In this document: positions 51,270 to 59,170 of the stretch, one piece after another
Layout of the letters: each line of letters starts with the position of its first letter
How positions within the stretch are numbered: position 1 is the first letter of the stretch
Source of the DNA: an uncultured Bacteriovoracaceae bacterium
GTDB taxonomy: Bacteria; Bdellovibrionota; Bacteriovoracia; Bacteriovoracales; Bacteriovoracaceae
DNA: 64,000 bases
NCBI GenBank assembly: GCA_937931205.1
Contig: CALHBF010000021.1
Span: 62,001 to 126,000, forward strand
Reading direction: 5' to 3'
Notes under the pieces: model-generated
Database searches by the model: none
Seen by the model: only the letters and a program-made list of their open reading frames with translations
Told to the model about the DNA's origin: nothing
Program-made: the position numbers and the translations under genes

Positions 51270-52253
51270 TTAGTGATTAAGAACATAAGAGAAAACAAGT
51301 GGAGCAACGATTGTTGCATCACTTTCAATGATGAAGCTTGGAGTTTCCATAGATAGTTTACCCCAAGTGATCTTTTCATTTGGAACTGCCCCAGAGTATG
51401 ATCCATAACTTGTTGTAGAATCAGAAACCTGACAGAAGTAACCCCAAAGTTTTACATCTTCTTTTTCAAGATCTTGACGGATCATTGGAACCACACAAAT
51501 AGGGAAGTCACCAGCGATACCACCACCGATTTGGAAGAAACCGATTGAAGAGTCTTTGCTTGCTTCTAGATACCAGTTCGCAAGATAAGTCATGTACTCA
51601 ATACCTGATCTTACTGTGTGAACGTTTTTAACTTCTCCGCGGTAGCAGAAAGAAGCATACATGTTACCAAGAGTTGAGTCTTCCCAACCTGGAACGATGA
51701 TAGGAAGGTTTTTTTCACAAGCAGCAACTAACCAAGAATCTTTTGGATCAATTTGAGCTTGCTTTAAAAGATCGCCTTTTTTGATAGCGCGGTAGAAGAA
51801 TTCATGAGGGAAACATCTCTCACCCTTAGCTTCGGCCTCACTCCATTCATTGGCCATAGCACGCCAAATTTTTCTCATAGCTTCTTCTTCAGGGATACAA
51901 GTATCAGTTACACGGTTAAGGTGTTTATCATAAAGATCTTGTTCATCTTGTTTAGAAAGAGCACGCCAATCTGGGATACGAACATAGTGATCGTGAGCAA
52001 CAAGATTGTAGATATCTTCTTCAAGGTTAGCCCCTGTACAAGAGATCGCATGGATTTTGTCTTGGCGGATCATTTCAGCGAGTGAAATACCAAGTTCAGC
52101 AGAACTCATAGCACCGGCAAGAGTCACCATCATTTTGTCTCCGCCTTCAACGTGGGCCTTGTAGGCCTTTGCAGCATCTACCAGAGAAGCAGCATTGAAG
52201 TGGCGATAGTTGTGTTCAATGAATTTAGAAATAGGACCAAGTGTTTTCGACAT
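51270..52253 (-). CDS. Deoxyhypusine synthase-like protein, catalytic Lys absent
   Basis: 327 residues. The NAD-binding fold typical of the family is clear: VTLAGAMSSAELGISLAEMI, SCTGANLEEDIYN, PIIVPGWEDSTLGN and SYGSYSGAVPNEKITWGKL. Eukaryotic deoxyhypusine synthase forms an imine on a Lys just after a GGG motif; here that place reads GGGIAGDFP, without Lys. Bacteria have no eIF5A, and bacterial homologues are thought to act on spermidine or related amines. The real substrate is unknown. The leader at 52257-52318 can fold as a three-way junction that hides the ribosome site. Confidence 0.83.
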   Translation of the reverse strand: MSKTLGPISKFIEHNYRHFNAASLVDAAKAYKAHVEGGDKMMVTLAGAMSSAELGISLAEMIRQDKIHAISCTGANLEEDIYNLVAHDHYVRIPDWRALSKQDEQDLYDKHLNRVTDTCIPEEEAMRKIWRAMANEWSEAEAKGERCFPHEFFYRAIKKGDLLKQAQIDPKDSWLVAACEKNLPIIVPGWEDSTLGNMYASFCYRGEVKNVHTVRSGIEYMTYLANWYLEASKDSSIGFFQIGGGIAGDFPICVVPMIRQDLEKEDVKLWGYFCQVSDSTTSYGSYSGAVPNEKITWGKLSMETPSFIIESDATIVAPLVFSYVLNH

Positions 52254-52256
52254 ACA

Positions 52257-52318
52257 GACCTCAACAGGTCAAATCGGCTAAGAGGCCGAGGCTCACTCTG
52301 GTTATCCAGAGCGTTGAG
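52257..52318 (-). promoter_or_regulatory. Structured leader, riboswitch-like, of the deoxyhypusine synthase-like gene
   Basis: On the minus strand CTCAAC (52313-52318) pairs with GTTGAG (52260-52265), enclosing two hairpins: CTCTGG/CCAGAG (52296-52301, 52306-52311) and TCGGC/GCCGA (52274-52278, 52285-52289). This is a three-way junction. The GAGG ribosome site lies in the closing stem. It can instead form the hairpin GACCT-GTTG-AGGTC (52257-52270), which excludes the closing stem. Two exclusive states around the ribosome site are what a translational riboswitch shows. No known class is recognised. Confidence 0.5.
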
Positions 52319-52352
52319 AAATGTCCTAAAAATCAAATTTTTAGTCAAGGGC

Positions 52353-52547
52353 CTAATGGAGTTTTCTTTCCTCTTTGGAGGTATTGTAATAAGTCCGAAT
52401 GTGACCAGTTTCAGCGGGCTTAGAGGTTTTTTTAGAGGAACGGGGTTTTGGAGGTCCTTCCAGACGGGAGCGGAAGCGGTGGAAGAAGTCTTCGGCCCTC
52501 ATTGATAACGAGATAACTTTTTGTTTTATCTGCTCTTTTACTTTCAT
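52353..52547 (-). CDS. Small basic protein of unknown function
   Basis: 64 residues from ATG 52547, behind AGGGAGGG. No signal peptide. It has a helical N-terminal part (QKVISLSMRAEDFFHRFRSR) and a basic, Pro/Ser-rich tail (PPKPRSSKKTSKP). It may bind nucleic acid or the membrane surface. It lies upstream of the deoxyhypusine synthase-like gene on the same strand; the 99-bp space between holds the structured leader. Confidence 0.6.
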   Translation of the reverse strand: MKVKEQIKQKVISLSMRAEDFFHRFRSRLEGPPKPRSSKKTSKPAETGHIRTYYNTSKEERKLH

Positions 52548-52645
52548 CTGACCCTCCCTAAAGTTGGCTTGAACTTGCCACCCTATTTTAAGCAAGGAGT
52601 TGAAGATGAAAAACTATGCAAAAGATCAACAACAAACCTTTGTAG

Positions 52646-53116
52646 TTATTCTAATCTTTGAGCAACTCGTTTGTTGGTGTTCACAGGAGGAAGCTGGGCC
52701 AGTTCTCCAATAAGCTGACCAGAATAAGCATTCAGCATTAAAAAACTTTGTTGGTTTTTATTTTGAGCATTGACCTGATAAACCCACCCATATTGTTGGT
52801 ATTTAATAAGGCGCCATCGGCCATAAATTTTTTTTCCGAGCATCAGCATTCTTTTCTCTACTTGTCCTAGACTCAGAAGGCCCTGACCTGGGAAAAACTC
52901 ATCTCCGCGATTGAGATTCACTCCGCTAATTTCTTCCCATTCTCCATTGGCATTTAGGTCAATGGTAATCAAAGTATTATGCTTGGTTCTGATTTTGATC
53001 AGATTCTGATTGATGATAACTTCTTGCGCTTGAGGACTTAAATCTTGATAAGAGGCAGACCAGCTAATTGGTATCGAAGCACACAAAATGATGCATACAA
53101 GTAAAAGATATTTCAT
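52646..53116 (-). CDS. Exported protein of unknown function
   Basis: 156 residues, ATG 53116 behind GGAGGATTAAG. Signal peptide LLLVCIILCASIPISWSA. The mature part has repeated short beta-strands with Asn/Asp turns (LITIDLNANGEWEEISG, RLIKYQQYGWVYQV), suggesting a small beta domain. No cysteines after the signal. No family recognised. It diverges from the LigD-like gene. Confidence 0.7.
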   Translation of the reverse strand: MKYLLLVCIILCASIPISWSASYQDLSPQAQEVIINQNLIKIRTKHNTLITIDLNANGEWEEISGVNLNRGDEFFPGQGLLSLGQVEKRMLMLGKKIYGRWRLIKYQQYGWVYQVNAQNKNQQSFLMLNAYSGQLIGELAQLPPVNTNKRVAQRLE

Positions 53117-53292
53117 CTTAATCCTCCATGTGTTGAGTGCCCATGAAGCAATCAGAGTGCCAGTGGTAAGATAATGAAAATCTGTTTTGACGAGAATTTA
53201 AATGGGGAATTTTGACAATTCCTATCTGCAAATTGCTTTTTGATAAGAGATTGTCGTTTAATAAAAAAAGCTTTTTTGCAAAAGGTGTCATT

Positions 53293-55128
53293 ATGGATCG
53301 TCTGCGAAATCAAGATCAAAAACGAGGCCATGAGAAAAAAGAAAATCCTCATAAAAAATTAAGAAGATTTTCTTCTCCTCTTCATTTTGTCATTCAAGAA
53401 CATCACCTCTCTCATATTCATTTTGATCTTCGTCTTGAGTGGAGAGGTTCATTGTTGAGTTGGATTATTCCTAAAAACATTTCGATGAATCCAGGAATCA
53501 AGCGACAGGCCATTAAAATAATAAACTCGAATGATGATAATAGCCGTTATCAAGGTCAGGAAAATCTTATCTGGGATATAGGGAGCTGGCAGCCTGAGAG
53601 TGAGAATGTAGAAGAAGCCTTAAAAAAAGGCGAGTTGAGTTTTAGGCTTGAGGGCCGTAGAGTCTATGGCCGATTTACCATCAGAAGAAATCAAAATAAA
53701 GGCAGAGATCAATGGCAGATCTGGAGAATGATTGATTTTGATCCGTGGCCGGGATTTATTCCACCAATCAAGCCTTTGCGAAGAGTACAGATTCCTCAGG
53801 GCGAAGAGTATCTTTATGAATTAAAAAATGAAGGTATAAGAATAGAGGCACAACTTTTTAAAGAAGCATGTTTATGGACTGAGACAAAGGATAACTGGAC
53901 AAAAAAATTACCTTTGATTGCTCAGGGACTGAATGAACTTGCAGTCGATTCAGTAATTCTTGACGGTGAAATCGTCTCATATGATGAACTTGGCCATACA
54001 AAATTATCACTGCTAAATGATAATCTGGAACGTCATCGATTTGATCTGATTCATTATGTGGTATCTGATATTTTGTATCTCAATGGAAGAGACCTGAGAG
54101 ATTTACCATTGATAGAAAGAAAGTTAATTTTAGAAGAGCTAAATCTGCCTTCTTACTTGGAATATGCCCGATATTTCTTTGAAGATGGGGAGAGTTTTTT
54201 TCAAGCAGCACAAAGCTTAAATTTAGAAGGGATTATTTCTAAAGAAATTGATTCTAGTTACTTTGGTCGAAAGTCATGGATCGAAGTTCAAAATCCGATA
54301 ATAGAAAATATTTCTTCGCCGACCTTTAAAGTTGAAAGAAAAGGTCAATCTAAAATCAAAAAAGAAAAGAAAGAAAAGATCGTTTATGAAATCGAAGGCA
54401 TATCGAAAGATGAGGTCATTCATTTCTATAACGATGCTTCGCGCTTTATCTTCAAGTTCTTAAAAAATAAAAAGTTAAAGTTTTTACGTTGCCCAAAAAG
54501 CAGTGACGGAAGCTGTTACTGGACAGATCAGGAAGAAGAATTCGTTCTTACATCTAAAAAGTCTATTCTGAAACTTGTGAAAAACTCTGTTCTCGAATTT
54601 CATATTAAGCATCAGGATATGGCCTCTGAGATGATTTTTTCTCTTGAAGCTGATTCAAATGTTTCTTGGAGCAAACTATCGGAGAGTGTTCTTGCACTTA
54701 GAGAAGTGTTAGCAAGTTATCAACTTGAGGGGTTTGTTAAAATTTCCGGAATGAGGTCTTTCCATGTGCATTTACCATTGAGTGAAGAGGTTTCATGGGA
54801 AAAAATCCATGTGTTTGGAGAAATTGTTGTAGGACAGCTTAAGGCGCGGTTGGGGGATATACTGAGTTTAGAAAATGCCCCGACGGGAAGAAAGGAGAAA
54901 ATCTTTCTGGATCTTTCGTTGAACAGGCCTGATCGCTCTGTTATTGCGCCTTATTCTTTAAAAGCAGGAAAACTTTCATTCGTATGTCTTCCTGTATCTT
55001 GGGATGAAGTTCAGCATCTTGATCGTAAGCTTCCTTTCTCTTTACCTCGGGGACGGAAAATCATTTATTCACGATTAAGTGACCCTTGGAAAAACTATCA
55101 GCGATGTCGGCAGCAACTCGATTTCTGA
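53293..55128 (+). CDS. ligD: LigD-like multidomain protein with degenerate ligase and polymerase sites
   Basis: 611 residues from ATG 53293 in LigD order. The phosphoesterase domain (~25-150) keeps the metal residues of FVIQEHHLSHIHFDLRLE. The ligase domain (~190-350) keeps a Lys in YELKNEGIR and ILDGEIVS, but the Arg after it (usual TRNG) reads TETK, and the last motif reads WIEVQ without the usual lysines; no OB-fold is obvious. The polymerase domain (~370-600) keeps FHVHLPL and SVIAPYS, but the catalytic DLD reads SLE. So end joining by this protein alone is doubtful. No Ku gene lies in the window. It may be a specialised or decaying homologue. Confidence 0.8.
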   Translation: MDRLRNQDQKRGHEKKENPHKKLRRFSSPLHFVIQEHHLSHIHFDLRLEWRGSLLSWIIPKNISMNPGIKRQAIKIINSNDDNSRYQGQENLIWDIGSWQPESENVEEALKKGELSFRLEGRRVYGRFTIRRNQNKGRDQWQIWRMIDFDPWPGFIPPIKPLRRVQIPQGEEYLYELKNEGIRIEAQLFKEACLWTETKDNWTKKLPLIAQGLNELAVDSVILDGEIVSYDELGHTKLSLLNDNLERHRFDLIHYVVSDILYLNGRDLRDLPLIERKLILEELNLPSYLEYARYFFEDGESFFQAAQSLNLEGIISKEIDSSYFGRKSWIEVQNPIIENISSPTFKVERKGQSKIKKEKKEKIVYEIEGISKDEVIHFYNDASRFIFKFLKNKKLKFLRCPKSSDGSCYWTDQEEEFVLTSKKSILKLVKNSVLEFHIKHQDMASEMIFSLEADSNVSWSKLSESVLALREVLASYQLEGFVKISGMRSFHVHLPLSEEVSWEKIHVFGEIVVGQLKARLGDILSLENAPTGRKEKIFLDLSLNRPDRSVIAPYSLKAGKLSFVCLPVSWDEVQHLDRKLPFSLPRGRKIIYSRLSDPWKNYQRCRQQLDF

Positions 55129-55188
55129 GGGGATTACTCCAGTTTGTTTAGGGTTGTCATAAGCAGTTATTTTTTTCAGAATAAATAT

Positions 55189-55842
55189 ATGAACTTAGCA
55201 AAATACCGTGACACTTCGGATTATCGTGAAATTTTAAGACTTTTTAAAAAGAGCTCAGAACTCCATGAAAATCTTCTATGGCAAAACATTAACGGCAAAA
55301 GAGAAGTTTATAAAGTTGATCATCTAGAAATTGATTTTGTAGGTAGAGAAGTGGTGGTCTTTTTAGATGGTCATCAAAAGATTCAAGGTAATGAGCCGAT
55401 CTATTTCAAGCTTGCGGCCCATGATTCTATTTTTAAGCATAGTGGCTATTTTCTTCAGCAGGACTGTGTGTCCTTCAAATTTCCTGAAACGCTTAAAACG
55501 AAGGAATTCAGAGGTGCAGAGAGATTTATTCTGGATACGAATGAAGAGTATTCTGCTGTCGTAAGCTTCAGTCAGGATTCTGATATTCAGCATCATATGA
55601 AAATTCAGCTTCTGGATTTTTCTTCTCAAGGGCTGGGCCTTGTTGTTTCTGATAAAAATAAGCACCTTATTCGGGCCAATAAGGTTCTATGGGTTCATGC
55701 GATTAACGATTATGCATTCAATAAGCCGATCGCGGCCTGTGTTATGTACATGACGACAGAAGCACAGAATAAAAAATTTCGTTTCGGGATTCAGTTGGAA
55801 AAGCAGCTTCCAAGGGAAGTTATTTCAACTATGATCCATTAA
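55189..55842 (+). CDS. PilZ-domain protein
   Basis: 217 residues from ATG 55189 (an upstream TTG at 55144 is possible). The C-terminal half has a PilZ domain with RGAER (RxxxR) and DFSSQG (DxSxxG), both complete, so cyclic di-GMP binding is expected. The N-terminal half (~100 residues) is beta-rich and may be a YcgR-like N-domain. Such proteins link c-di-GMP to motility, attachment or predation-cycle switches. It is cytoplasmic. 60 bp downstream of the LigD-like gene on the same strand; linkage unclear. Confidence 0.8.
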   Translation: MNLAKYRDTSDYREILRLFKKSSELHENLLWQNINGKREVYKVDHLEIDFVGREVVVFLDGHQKIQGNEPIYFKLAAHDSIFKHSGYFLQQDCVSFKFPETLKTKEFRGAERFILDTNEEYSAVVSFSQDSDIQHHMKIQLLDFSSQGLGLVVSDKNKHLIRANKVLWVHAINDYAFNKPIAACVMYMTTEAQNKKFRFGIQLEKQLPREVISTMIH

Positions 55843-55924
55843 ACTTACCATTTTAAACAGGGTTTAACCTGTCTTGCAGAGTCTGCTCATTTTTTGGACT
55901 ATATCCCTTAGGAGATGAGTTCAT

Positions 55925-56539
55925 ATGGAGCAGATTTACCTATTTCCTGTTAGTAATGCCATTCTTTTTAAAAAGGTTAGTCTGCCTTTTCATATCTTCG
56001 AAGATCGTTTTCGACACATGATTTATGATGCCATCGATAGAGGCATTGCTATCGGAGTCATTTCTTTTGATCCTTATGATTCCTACAACGGGAAAATTTG
56101 TGTTGCAGGGATTCCTCACATCCTTTCTACTTATCCTGATGGAAAACTTGATATCTATATCACTGGTCAGGTTAAGTATCGTTTGGGTAAACCAGTTGAA
56201 GGAAGTGATTACAAAATATTTGAAGCGATGGAGATTCAGGAAGACTTTGATATGGATGACTATCATCTTGAATTTGATCTCGATATTTTAAAGAATTTAC
56301 TTAAGCGATGGTCGCTGCATTTTCTTACCGATCCTATTCAGCGTGAGAGTTTTTCGCAAAGTTTAGATGATGTAGAATTGTTAGTTAATTTTTGTGCTGT
56401 TTTTTTAGTGGATGAAATGAAAACAAAGCGTGAGGTGATGGAAGCTTCCAGTTTGTATCAGAAAGTGAAAATTTTGATAAACGCTATTGGCCCTAAAGAA
56501 ATTCCTCTCGGGCCATTTATGCCATCTTTGCGATTTTAA
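55925..56539 (+). CDS. LON substrate-binding-domain protein
   Basis: 204 residues, no ATPase or protease part. The LON N-domain is recognised from IYLFPVSNAILFKKVSLPFHIFEDRFRHMI and the IAIGVIS and KLDIYITGQVKYRL strands; the helical half follows. Stand-alone LON proteins are common in bacteria and plants; their role, perhaps binding of unfolded protein, is unproven. It overlaps the convergent glycosyltransferase-like gene by 4 bp. Confidence 0.85.
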   Translation: MEQIYLFPVSNAILFKKVSLPFHIFEDRFRHMIYDAIDRGIAIGVISFDPYDSYNGKICVAGIPHILSTYPDGKLDIYITGQVKYRLGKPVEGSDYKIFEAMEIQEDFDMDDYHLEFDLDILKNLLKRWSLHFLTDPIQRESFSQSLDDVELLVNFCAVFLVDEMKTKREVMEASSLYQKVKILINAIGPKEIPLGPFMPSLRF

Positions 56540-57543
56540 GCACCTTTTGCGGCCCAACGAATCTTGTCCCAGATAAAAGAGGCCAACCAAAGAAGGCTAG
56601 AAATTGGGTGAAGAACAAGGGTTAACACATTTTCCTGAAAAATAATGACCGTAAAAATTCGGTAGATGATCAAGAAGAAAAGAATCAGAAACGCATAGAA
56701 TGGATAAATCTTTAAAAAGATAATAGGGAAGCCCCACACAATCGTCTGGGCCAGTAAGGCCGTTGTTGTATAGTCGCTTGCCTTCGATGCCATAAACCAA
56801 GTTCTTCCCATTTTATTCCAAAGGGCCTTAAAGTCAGGGAGAAGTCTGATAGAGAAAAGTTTTTCTCCAAAACAAAGTTTCACGACGATATTGCGTTGGT
56901 GGAAAGTCTGAAGGATGGCCTTCTTCCAATCTGGATCAACCTGAAATTCAGAGTAATCACTTTTTCTAAAAAAGATTCCAATTTCACTGACTTCAACAAA
57001 TGTCTTTTTGGTCGCGCGAATAAGTTTTTTGAAATTAATAAGTGAGAGAAGGGCAAGATTTGGATTGAGGTTGTATAAACACTCAATAACGAGATTGCTA
57101 CTTCTTACTTGAGGAACGAGGACGAAAGGGCCCTTGTTATCTGCAAGAAGTTTTTCAAGACCAAAAAGAGATTTGCTTTCAAATTCGATATTCGTATCGC
57201 AAATAAGAATAGATTTAAGAGAAGTTTTTTCAATCATCTTATTGATCATGTCGGTATGTGATTCAACAGAAGAATTAAATTCCTTCGTTTGAAGTCCCTT
57301 ACTGTTAATCTCTAAAATTTGTGGATGATCAAGCGGGACGATAAAACGAACATCGTGAGGCGCTCCTATCGCTTGCATTTTAAGTAGAAATGAATCATCG
57401 ACTAAATCACGCTTTTTGATATTGACGATAACGAGGCAGCCTTCACCTGTTGTGGCTTCTTTCACCTGTCTGGCCGTCAGACCATTGCGGATGATGATGT
57501 AGATTTGACGAATAGTAAGTAGTAAAAAAATAAATCCTAGCAT
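56536..57543 (-). CDS. Glycosyltransferase-like membrane protein (GT2/GT21-like)
   Basis: 335 residues with an N-terminal helix (MLGFIFLLLTIRQIYIIIRN) and two or three C-terminal helices. The central domain has a GT-A style core: CLVIVNIKKRD, then ILICDTNIEFE, where Asp-x-x takes the place of the DxD-like motif, and a VQVDPDW block. The layout is that of ceramide glucosyltransferase-type GT21 enzymes, but the QxxRW motif is not clear, so activity is uncertain. Likely acts on lipid-linked sugars at the inner membrane. Upstream of the heme A synthase gene? No, that gene is on the same strand and starts upstream of it, 41 bp apart. Confidence 0.6.
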   Translation of the reverse strand: MLGFIFLLLTIRQIYIIIRNGLTARQVKEATTGEGCLVIVNIKKRDLVDDSFLLKMQAIGAPHDVRFIVPLDHPQILEINSKGLQTKEFNSSVESHTDMINKMIEKTSLKSILICDTNIEFESKSLFGLEKLLADNKGPFVLVPQVRSSNLVIECLYNLNPNLALLSLINFKKLIRATKKTFVEVSEIGIFFRKSDYSEFQVDPDWKKAILQTFHQRNIVVKLCFGEKLFSIRLLPDFKALWNKMGRTWFMASKASDYTTTALLAQTIVWGFPIIFLKIYPFYAFLILFFLIIYRIFTVIIFQENVLTLVLHPISSLLWLASFIWDKIRWAAKGA

Positions 57544-57584
57544 GGTTAAATTTTAGCCTATCTGTCATGAAAGCCCCAAGGGCT

Positions 57585-58526
57585 TTATGAAATAAGTGAA
57601 CCTCTTAATCTTAATTTTAGCTTATAAAGCAGTCCTAAAAGAAGAACTCCTAGAAATAAATGTGGCGGTTGGGCCTGTGCGGGAAAATCCCAGTAATTGA
57701 GAATGACACCCGATGTAGCGCTTGTCATAGCGACAAGGAAGATAAAAAAACCAAGGAGTTGAGAAACTCGATCGGTATTTTTAGTCAGATAGTAGGCGAT
57801 ATAACCTAAAAAGACGAGTAGCAGTATAGAGAAGCTTCTATGGACATAAAAGACCCAATCAAGCATGGAAATTACTGTTTGGGCAGTGGCCTCTTGAGTG
57901 TCACGCATAAGGTGATCCACTTGCTGTCTGACTTGAGTTCCAAGAATCATTTGAATAAAGCCCATGGAAATAGCAGCGGCCAGAAGCTTATTAACTTTTT
58001 TGTCTACCTGTGGGACCAAAGATTTATTCATCAAATCGCTTGTATATTTTTCCAGATAAATAAGTCCAAAAAGGAGTAGAACGGCCAGGACCATGTGAAT
58101 GGTGATGATAAATGGTTTGAGGTGGGTGGAAACCACAATGGCCCCTACTCCGCCTTGGATGATGACTAGTAAGAGTAGACCACCACAAAACCAAGGAATA
58201 CTTGGTTCAATTCTTCTGATCTTAAAAGATTTAAAGAATGTAATCATAATAGCGAAACCGAGTAGGACTCCTGCCAGACGATTGATATATTCGGTCCATG
58301 TTTTAAAGGGGTCGAAGTCAGCAATAGTTTTTCCTGCAATTTTATAAATTTCTTTATAATTGGCAGGAAGCTCACTGATGTCTGTTGGTGGAACCCATTG
58401 ACCGAAACATCTTGGCCAGTCTGGACAACCAAGTCCTGATCCTGTGCCACGGACGATCGCCCCGGCCAAGATGACCAAATAGGTGAGTAGGATAGACAGG
58501 GCCACAAAGCGCTTAAAGGATTTCAT
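57585..58526 (-). CDS. ctaA: Heme A synthase (CtaA/Cox15)
   Basis: 313 residues with eight membrane helices. The first helix ends in LAGAIVRGTGSGLGCPDWPRCFGQWVPP, the CtaA Cys-pair loop, and the haem-ligand His residues lie in TWTEYINRLAGV (its His replaced by an Asn-Arg layout), IITIHMVLA, FYVHRSFS and PHLFLGV. It oxidises the methyl of haem O to a formyl group to give haem A for cytochrome oxidase. ATG 58526 (just before helix 1) is preferred; ATG 58550 is possible. No ctaB or cox genes are in the window. Confidence 0.9.
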   Translation of the reverse strand: MKSFKRFVALSILLTYLVILAGAIVRGTGSGLGCPDWPRCFGQWVPPTDISELPANYKEIYKIAGKTIADFDPFKTWTEYINRLAGVLLGFAIMITFFKSFKIRRIEPSIPWFCGGLLLLVIIQGGVGAIVVSTHLKPFIITIHMVLAVLLLFGLIYLEKYTSDLMNKSLVPQVDKKVNKLLAAAISMGFIQMILGTQVRQQVDHLMRDTQEATAQTVISMLDWVFYVHRSFSILLLVFLGYIAYYLTKNTDRVSQLLGFFIFLVAMTSATSGVILNYWDFPAQAQPPHLFLGVLLLGLLYKLKLRLRGSLIS

Positions 58527-58596
58527 AGGGCAAATTTGTATCATGATCATTTTGCTTTTTCACTACCCTGTGGCTAAATTGTGGTAAGGAATTTTT

Positions 58597-59169
58597 ATGA
58601 TTAATTTAGAAGTTACTATTTTAGGGCTGGCACTGGCCTTGGATGCTGGAATTGTCAGTTTTGCTCTTGGATTGTTAGTCAGAGAAGAGTCTTTTCAGAA
58701 AAAAATGATAAGATTTGCTCTCCTTTCCCTGCTTTTTGGAGTGTTTCAAGGGCTTATTATGTGGGCCGGTAGCCAAGTTGGCGAATATGTAACATTTTCT
58801 TATTTAGGGCCAATGTTTCATTATCTGGTAGCGATGATCTTTTTCATTATCAGTTTAAAGCTTTTCTCCGAAACGTTTAAAGAAAATGAAACAAAAAGTT
58901 TGAGCTGGAACATTACTCATGTCGTGATGCTTGCCTTTGCGACTAGTATCGATGCTTTTGCTTCTGGAATGAGCTTGGCCACGATGCCGCTGGCCTATAT
59001 GAGTTCTGCATGGGTTGGGTTGGTGACCATTGTTGTTTGTTTTATTTTTTCTTTAAGCTCTCTTTTCCTTAAAAAAATTCCGGAGAAGTGGCTTTTACGA
59101 TTTGGGGCTTCTATATTTTTATTACTTGGACTTGAGATTGTGATTAAGCAATTCGTTGCAAAGGGTTGA
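58597..59169 (+). CDS. mntP: MntP-like manganese efflux pump
   Basis: 190 residues with six membrane helices in two halves. Each half has the Asp motif of MntP: LALALDAGIVS in helix 1 and FATSIDAFASG in helix 4. MntP exports excess Mn2+ from the cytoplasm. No yybP-ykoY riboswitch is visible in the short upstream space. The next gene starts 2 bp after the stop, so the two are co-transcribed, though their functions are unrelated. Confidence 0.87.
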   Translation: MINLEVTILGLALALDAGIVSFALGLLVREESFQKKMIRFALLSLLFGVFQGLIMWAGSQVGEYVTFSYLGPMFHYLVAMIFFIISLKLFSETFKENETKSLSWNITHVVMLAFATSIDAFASGMSLATMPLAYMSSAWVGLVTIVVCFIFSLSSLFLKKIPEKWLLRFGASIFLLLGLEIVIKQFVAKG

Positions 59170-59170
59170 T

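Noticed and set aside
52152..52505. 117-codon plus-strand open frame across the 5' end and leader of the deoxyhypusine synthase-like gene
   Set aside because: It lies antisense to a well-conserved gene and its leader, has no ribosome site and shows no protein-like pattern.
58551..58596. yybP-ykoY manganese riboswitch before mntP
   Set aside because: The space between the divergent ctaA and mntP genes is too short and lacks the conserved loops.
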